Source of the DNA: Methanomassiliicoccaceae archaeon
GTDB taxonomy: Archaea; Thermoplasmatota; Thermoplasmata; Methanomassiliicoccales; Methanomethylophilaceae
Length of the DNA: 6,647 nucleotides
Assembly (NCBI GenBank): GCA_031254685.1
Contig: JAIRTZ010000124.1
Span: 1 to 6,647 of the forward strand
Direction: 5' to 3'
Under the pieces are notes generated by a model. The model saw nothing but the letters and a program-made list of their open reading frames with translations. It did no database searches and was not told the origin of the DNA. This document shows, in pieces, positions 4,797-6,647 of the stretch (position 1 is the first letter of the stretch; each line of letters opens with the position of its first letter). A program made the translations under genes and the position numbers.

Positions 4797-5261
4797 TCAA
4801 AATATATCGGGCGGCCGCGTATCTTTACGGTGCATACTGCTGTCTTCGAATTTGTAGATCGTATATAATTCGAGACCAAGAATCTGACCATTAGGACTCT
4901 CCGATACGCTCAGAGGCCGATCCCGACTGACGTCCACCGCAAACGTTTCCATGTCTCGGAATTTCTTTGAGACCTCTATGTACTCGTTTCCACTCATGAA
5001 TCCTCCGCCCCATTGCATCCGTATCAGGTAAATGTCATCGCCATATCTGTTCAGGTATTCTCTTATGAGCTCAGTCAATGATCCCACTCCGTACTTATAG
5101 CGATTTAATTCGGAAAACCTCTGTTCTTCTTCGGAAGGATCGGCGGACAGGTCAAAAATCTCTTCGATCTCTGCCATTGGATCCGCCCTTCGCTTCAGAT
5201 ATGCGCATTTGACATGAATACAACCGCTCTTTACCCAGAGGCTATCGTCCGGAATATGCAT
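4797..5261 (-). CDS. Protein of unknown function, 154 residues
   Basis: I do not recognise this protein. It is soluble-looking, mixed acidic and basic, with no signal peptide or membrane segment. Notable stretches are SGCIHVKCAYLKRR near the N-terminus (two cysteines five residues apart), an acidic DLSADPSEEEQRFSELNRYKYG middle region, and IRMQWGGGFMSGNEYIEVSKKF. The frame is open back to a TTG at 5306. The ATG at 5261 is preferred because the AT-rich ATTTTATTC (centre about 5288) lies about 26 bp upstream, predicting a leaderless mRNA, although GGAG also lies 3 nt before it. It converges on dph6 with 44 nt between stops. Base composition is somewhat more AT-rich than the housekeeping genes, which may hint at lineage-specific or acquired origin. 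The call as a real gene rests on the long frame and the promoter. Confidence 0.6.
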   Translation of the reverse strand: MHIPDDSLWVKSGCIHVKCAYLKRRADPMAEIEEIFDLSADPSEEEQRFSELNRYKYGVGSLTELIREYLNRYGDDIYLIRMQWGGGFMSGNEYIEVSKKFRDMETFAVDVSRDRPLSVSESPNGQILGLELYTIYKFEDSSMHRKDTRPPDIF

Positions 5262-5282
5262 AGGCTCCAAGGCCGCGGCGGT

Positions 5283-5296
5283 GAATAAAATGTCAA
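5283..5296 (-). promoter_or_regulatory. TATA-like element of the unknown-function gene
   Basis: On the minus strand TTGACATTTTATTC has its AT core centred near 5288, about 26 bp before the ATG at 5261. If used, transcription would begin at the start codon. It falls inside the alternative TTG-started reading, which argues against the longer protein. Confidence 0.4.
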
Positions 5297-5323
5297 ATGT
5301 CGTCAATACGGTTCACCATACCA

Positions 5324-5350
5324 CACATGTGATGCAGATCTCACATATGA
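5324..5350. repeat. Pair of CACATRTGA direct repeats upstream of the unknown-function gene
   Basis: CACATGTGA (5324-5332) and CACATATGA (5342-5350) match at 8 of 9 bases with an 18-bp period. The first contains the palindrome CACATGTG. They lie 35-60 bp upstream of the TATA-like element of the gene ending at 4797, a place where an activator could bind. They are also downstream of the redoxin-like gene. A regulatory role is only a suggestion. Confidence 0.3.
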
Positions 5351-5371
5351 TTTGATCGGCACCAATGACGG

Positions 5372-5418
5372 AAGGGTCGACGACGACCCCTTACATTGCC
5401 TTCGGATGCGGTAGCATC
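5372..5418 (-). terminator. Two tandem hairpins after the redoxin-like gene
   Basis: GATGC/GCATC with loop GGTA (5405-5418) and GGGTCG/CGACCC with loop ACGA (5374-5389, extendable across a one-base bulge) follow the stop codon at 5426-5428 on the minus strand. No long T-tract follows, so they may act as 3' end stabilisers or an imperfect terminator rather than a classic oligo-T stop. Confidence 0.3.
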
Positions 5419-5425
5419 GTCCGGC

Positions 5426-5914
5426 TTACTGCAGCGCCTTCCCGACCTCAGAGAGCACTTCGTCCATGTCGGGAAGCACCTTCGGTACCGGCGCCCTCCA
5501 TATGTACCGTATCTTACGGTCCTTACCGATAAGGAAGAATTCCCGATTCGTGAATCCTTTCACGATGGGCGAATCCTCGACGATCGCGCCGTATGTTTTG
5601 CTCACTTCTTGTTTCACATCGTGAATATGGTCATACGGCGAACTCAAACGGTCCCTGAATATCTTATGATTCTCAAGGCCGTCCGGATTTATCGGGAAGA
5701 TGCGCACGCCCATCTTCTCAAACGAGGGGGAAAGTTCGATCATCTTCATCATGTAAATTGTGCAATTGATGCCGAAGTCGCCTACGTAGAAGTTCAGGAG
5801 TATCGGTCCTTTTTTCAATTCCTCGTACAGACGGAATTCTTTCCTGTCGACGGACGGCATCGTGAAATCCGGTGCGGTATCCCCGATCTCCAGTTCTTTG
5901 AACGAATCGCTCAT
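5426..5914 (-). CDS. Redoxin-fold (AhpC/TSA, peroxiredoxin-like) protein with altered active site
   Basis: The 162-residue protein has a thioredoxin-like redoxin fold: ELEIGDTAPDFTMPSVDRKEFRLYE (8-31), GPILLNFYVGDFGINCTIYM (36-55), FPINPDG, a GAIVED...TNREFFLIGKDRKIRYIW segment and a C-terminal helix. This matches the peroxiredoxin pattern, with C51 at the peroxidatic position and the following conserved Arg in NREFFLI. However, the motif P-x3-T/S-x2-C is changed: position 44 is Val instead of Pro and position 48 is Gly instead of Thr/Ser. C51 is the only cysteine, so no resolving cysteine exists. Peroxidase activity is therefore doubtful; it could be a sensor, a thiol oxidoreductase-like protein or a one-Cys variant. 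No Shine-Dalgarno is seen, and ATTATTAT about 26 bp upstream suggests a leaderless mRNA. Confidence 0.85.
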   Translation of the reverse strand: MSDSFKELEIGDTAPDFTMPSVDRKEFRLYEELKKGPILLNFYVGDFGINCTIYMMKMIELSPSFEKMGVRIFPINPDGLENHKIFRDRLSSPYDHIHDVKQEVSKTYGAIVEDSPIVKGFTNREFFLIGKDRKIRYIWRAPVPKVLPDMDEVLSEVGKALQ

Positions 5915-5935
5915 ATGTTCCGGAACGCACTGCCG

Positions 5936-5946
5936 ATAATAATCCT
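5936..5946 (-). promoter_or_regulatory. TATA-like element of the redoxin-like gene
   Basis: Minus-strand AGGATTATTAT is centred near 5941, about 26 bp from the ATG at 5914, which predicts a leaderless transcript. A second AT-rich element at 5979-5990 could also serve this gene with a leader of about 45 nt, but it is better placed for the divergent gene. Confidence 0.4.
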
Positions 5947-5978
5947 TTACGGAACATCCGTGCGGGATGCCGCGTACC

Positions 5979-5990
5979 TATATATTTTTC
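5979..5990 (+). promoter_or_regulatory. TATA box of the membrane PH-like gene
   Basis: CTATATATTTTT centred near 5985 lies about 30 bp before the plus-strand ATG at 6016, predicting a start around 6010-6014 and thus a leaderless or nearly leaderless mRNA. The strong TATATATT core makes it the best promoter in the divergent gap 5915-6015. Confidence 0.5.
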
Positions 5991-6015
5991 AATCGCCGTT
6001 ACATACGGAACGCAC

Positions 6016-6507
6016 ATGCTCCACGAAGAGGTCATGAAAATATGTCCGACGCACATCAGGTACACGTTCTGGATGTTATTCGGCGTTTACGTGGCAACGG
6101 TAATAATATCAGTTTTGCTGCATTTAATAGGGGAAGGCCATTACGGGATCCTGAACGCGGCATTCCCGATATTGATCATCCCGGTATTGTTCGTCGTATT
6201 GGCCACAACAAAGATGAGCGTATCGCTGACCTCCGATTCGTTAACGATAAAGAACGGGTGGGGGGCGAAACGGGTCGTCCCGGTGAGCAGCATAAGGGAC
6301 GCGAGGATAGAGGCGTACGACAGCAATAAGGCCAGAATGTGGAAGTACGGATTCAATATCAGATACGGTGATGCCCGGAGCTACATAGCGGGGGATGTGA
6401 TGAGGGGGCTGTGGATCGAACTTTACAACGGCGAACCGTTCATGGTGAGTTCCGAAACCCCCGAGCAGTTCGAGAGCGCTCTGAGAACGGCAATGAAGAT
6501 CGAATGA
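6016..6507 (+). CDS. Membrane protein with two N-terminal helices and a probable bacterial-type PH domain
   Basis: The 163-residue protein has two hydrophobic segments, about residues 17-38 (FWMLFGVYVATVIISVLLHLIG) and 47-65 (LNAAFPILIIPVLFVVLAT), joined by a short GEGHYG turn. A soluble C-terminal domain of about 95 residues follows, with alternating beta strands: SVSLTSDSLTIKNGWGAKRVVPVSSIRDARIE, then GLWIELYNGEPFMVSSETPEQFESALRTAM. That pattern, ending in a helix after a VS-x-PE-x-F segment, resembles the small bacterial PH-like domains found after two-helix hairpins. No partner is known, so function is open. The ATG at 6016 is preferred over that at 6034 because of the TATA spacing. It diverges from the redoxin-like gene, and its stop lies 7 nt from the convergent gene at the right edge. 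Confidence 0.75.
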   Translation: MLHEEVMKICPTHIRYTFWMLFGVYVATVIISVLLHLIGEGHYGILNAAFPILIIPVLFVVLATTKMSVSLTSDSLTIKNGWGAKRVVPVSSIRDARIEAYDSNKARMWKYGFNIRYGDARSYIAGDVMRGLWIELYNGEPFMVSSETPEQFESALRTAMKIE

Positions 6508-6514
6508 GTTACGA

Positions 6515-6647
6515 TCATCGGCAAAGTCCGGCGGCAAGTTCCTTCACGCGGGCGATGCGCTCCTCTATGCGTCCGAGGCCGCACGTGCGCGTCTCCAGTC
6601 TCAATTTTAAATTCTCCGCAAGTTCTTCCGATTGTTTCAGGAAGAAC
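6515..6647 (-). CDS. C-terminal end of a charged, helical protein (partial, runs off the right edge)
   Basis: The minus-strand frame enters at the right edge and ends at TGA 6515-6517. It gives about 44 residues, reading FFLKQSEELAENLKLRLETR then TCGLGRIEERIARVKELAAGLCR. Dense Glu, Arg and Lys with regularly spaced Leu and Ile suggest a helix or coiled coil. Two cysteines are present. Its codon use resembles its neighbours, and the frame is open across the whole visible length. Family and start are outside the window, so I cannot name it. Confidence 0.6.
   Translation of the reverse strand, partial: FFLKQSEELAENLKLRLETRTCGLGRIEERIARVKELAAGLCR

Larger units (their letters stand above)
5921..6015 (+). 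repeat. Direct repeat CGGAACGCAC in the divergent promoter region
   Basis: The 10-mer CGGAACGCAC occurs exactly at 5921-5930, just upstream of the redoxin-like start, and again at 6006-6015, touching the ATG of the membrane gene. A shorter ACGGAAC lies between them at 5949-5955. One copy abuts each divergent start codon, as would suit a shared operator. Confidence 0.35.

Noticed and set aside
4039..4800. Long minus-strand frame opposite dph6
   Set aside because: It is the antisense shadow of a well-supported gene, with skewed Arg/His/Cys composition and no recognisable motif.
5262..5306. TTG-started extension of the unknown-function protein
   Set aside because: The start is rare, and the extension overlaps the TATA-like element whose spacing fits the ATG at 5261.
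5396..6037. Long plus-strand frame opposite the redoxin-like gene
   Set aside because: It mirrors the redoxin codons, runs through the promoter region, has many His and Arg residues and no family motif.
1..6647. CRISPR array, transposon, integrase or toxin-antitoxin pair
   Set aside because: No regularly spaced repeats, transposase motifs, terminal inverted repeats or paired small genes were seen on either strand.

Overview
The window is a compact stretch of an archaeal chromosome. The archaeal assignment rests on several independent genes: ribosomal proteins eL42 (L44e) and eS27 (S27e), translation factor aIF2-alpha, Nop10, a PAC2-family proteasome-assembly-like protein, a Dph6-type diphthamide enzyme, and a tRNA-Tyr gene split by an intron at the archaeal 37/38 site. 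TATA boxes about 25 bp upstream of starts, several apparently leaderless, fit this. The overall feel (moderate-to-high GC, GGAGGTGATC-type Shine-Dalgarno sites inside operons, leaderless starts at operon heads) suggests a Thermoplasmata-like methanogen lineage such as Methanomassiliicoccales, but that placement is an inference.

Layout from left to right. At 1-30 the first codons of a minus-strand gene enter the window, with a strong ribosome binding site, a 9-bp perfect inverted repeat and a palindromic TATA element behind it. At 209-320 (minus) lies the intron-containing tRNA-Tyr(GUA) with its own TATA box. From 2519 down to 375 (minus) runs a tight operon: eL42, eS27, aIF2-alpha, Nop10, PAC2 protein. 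The genes overlap or nearly touch, joining ribosome proteins, initiation, rRNA pseudouridylation and probably proteasome assembly. From 4014 down to 2639 (minus) is a two-gene unit, a creatininase/ArfB-like amidohydrolase overlapping ribose-5-phosphate isomerase A by ATGA. Diverging from it at 4066-4752 (plus) is Dph6; the 51-bp gap holds one AT-rich element about 26 bp from both start codons.

The right third is more accessory: an unrecognised minus-strand protein (4797-5261), a redoxin-fold protein with a degraded peroxiredoxin active site (5426-5914, minus), a divergent two-helix membrane protein with a likely PH-like domain (6016-6507, plus), and the C-terminal end of a charged, coiled-coil-like protein (6515-6647, minus).

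I see no mobile element, CRISPR array, phage gene or clearly new multi-gene system. The points most worth a second look are the tRNA-Tyr intron that can pair with its own anticodon arm, the symmetrical leaderless divergent promoter, the redoxin with altered catalytic motif and the repeats in its promoter, and the possible metabolic link between the creatininase-family enzyme and RpiA.
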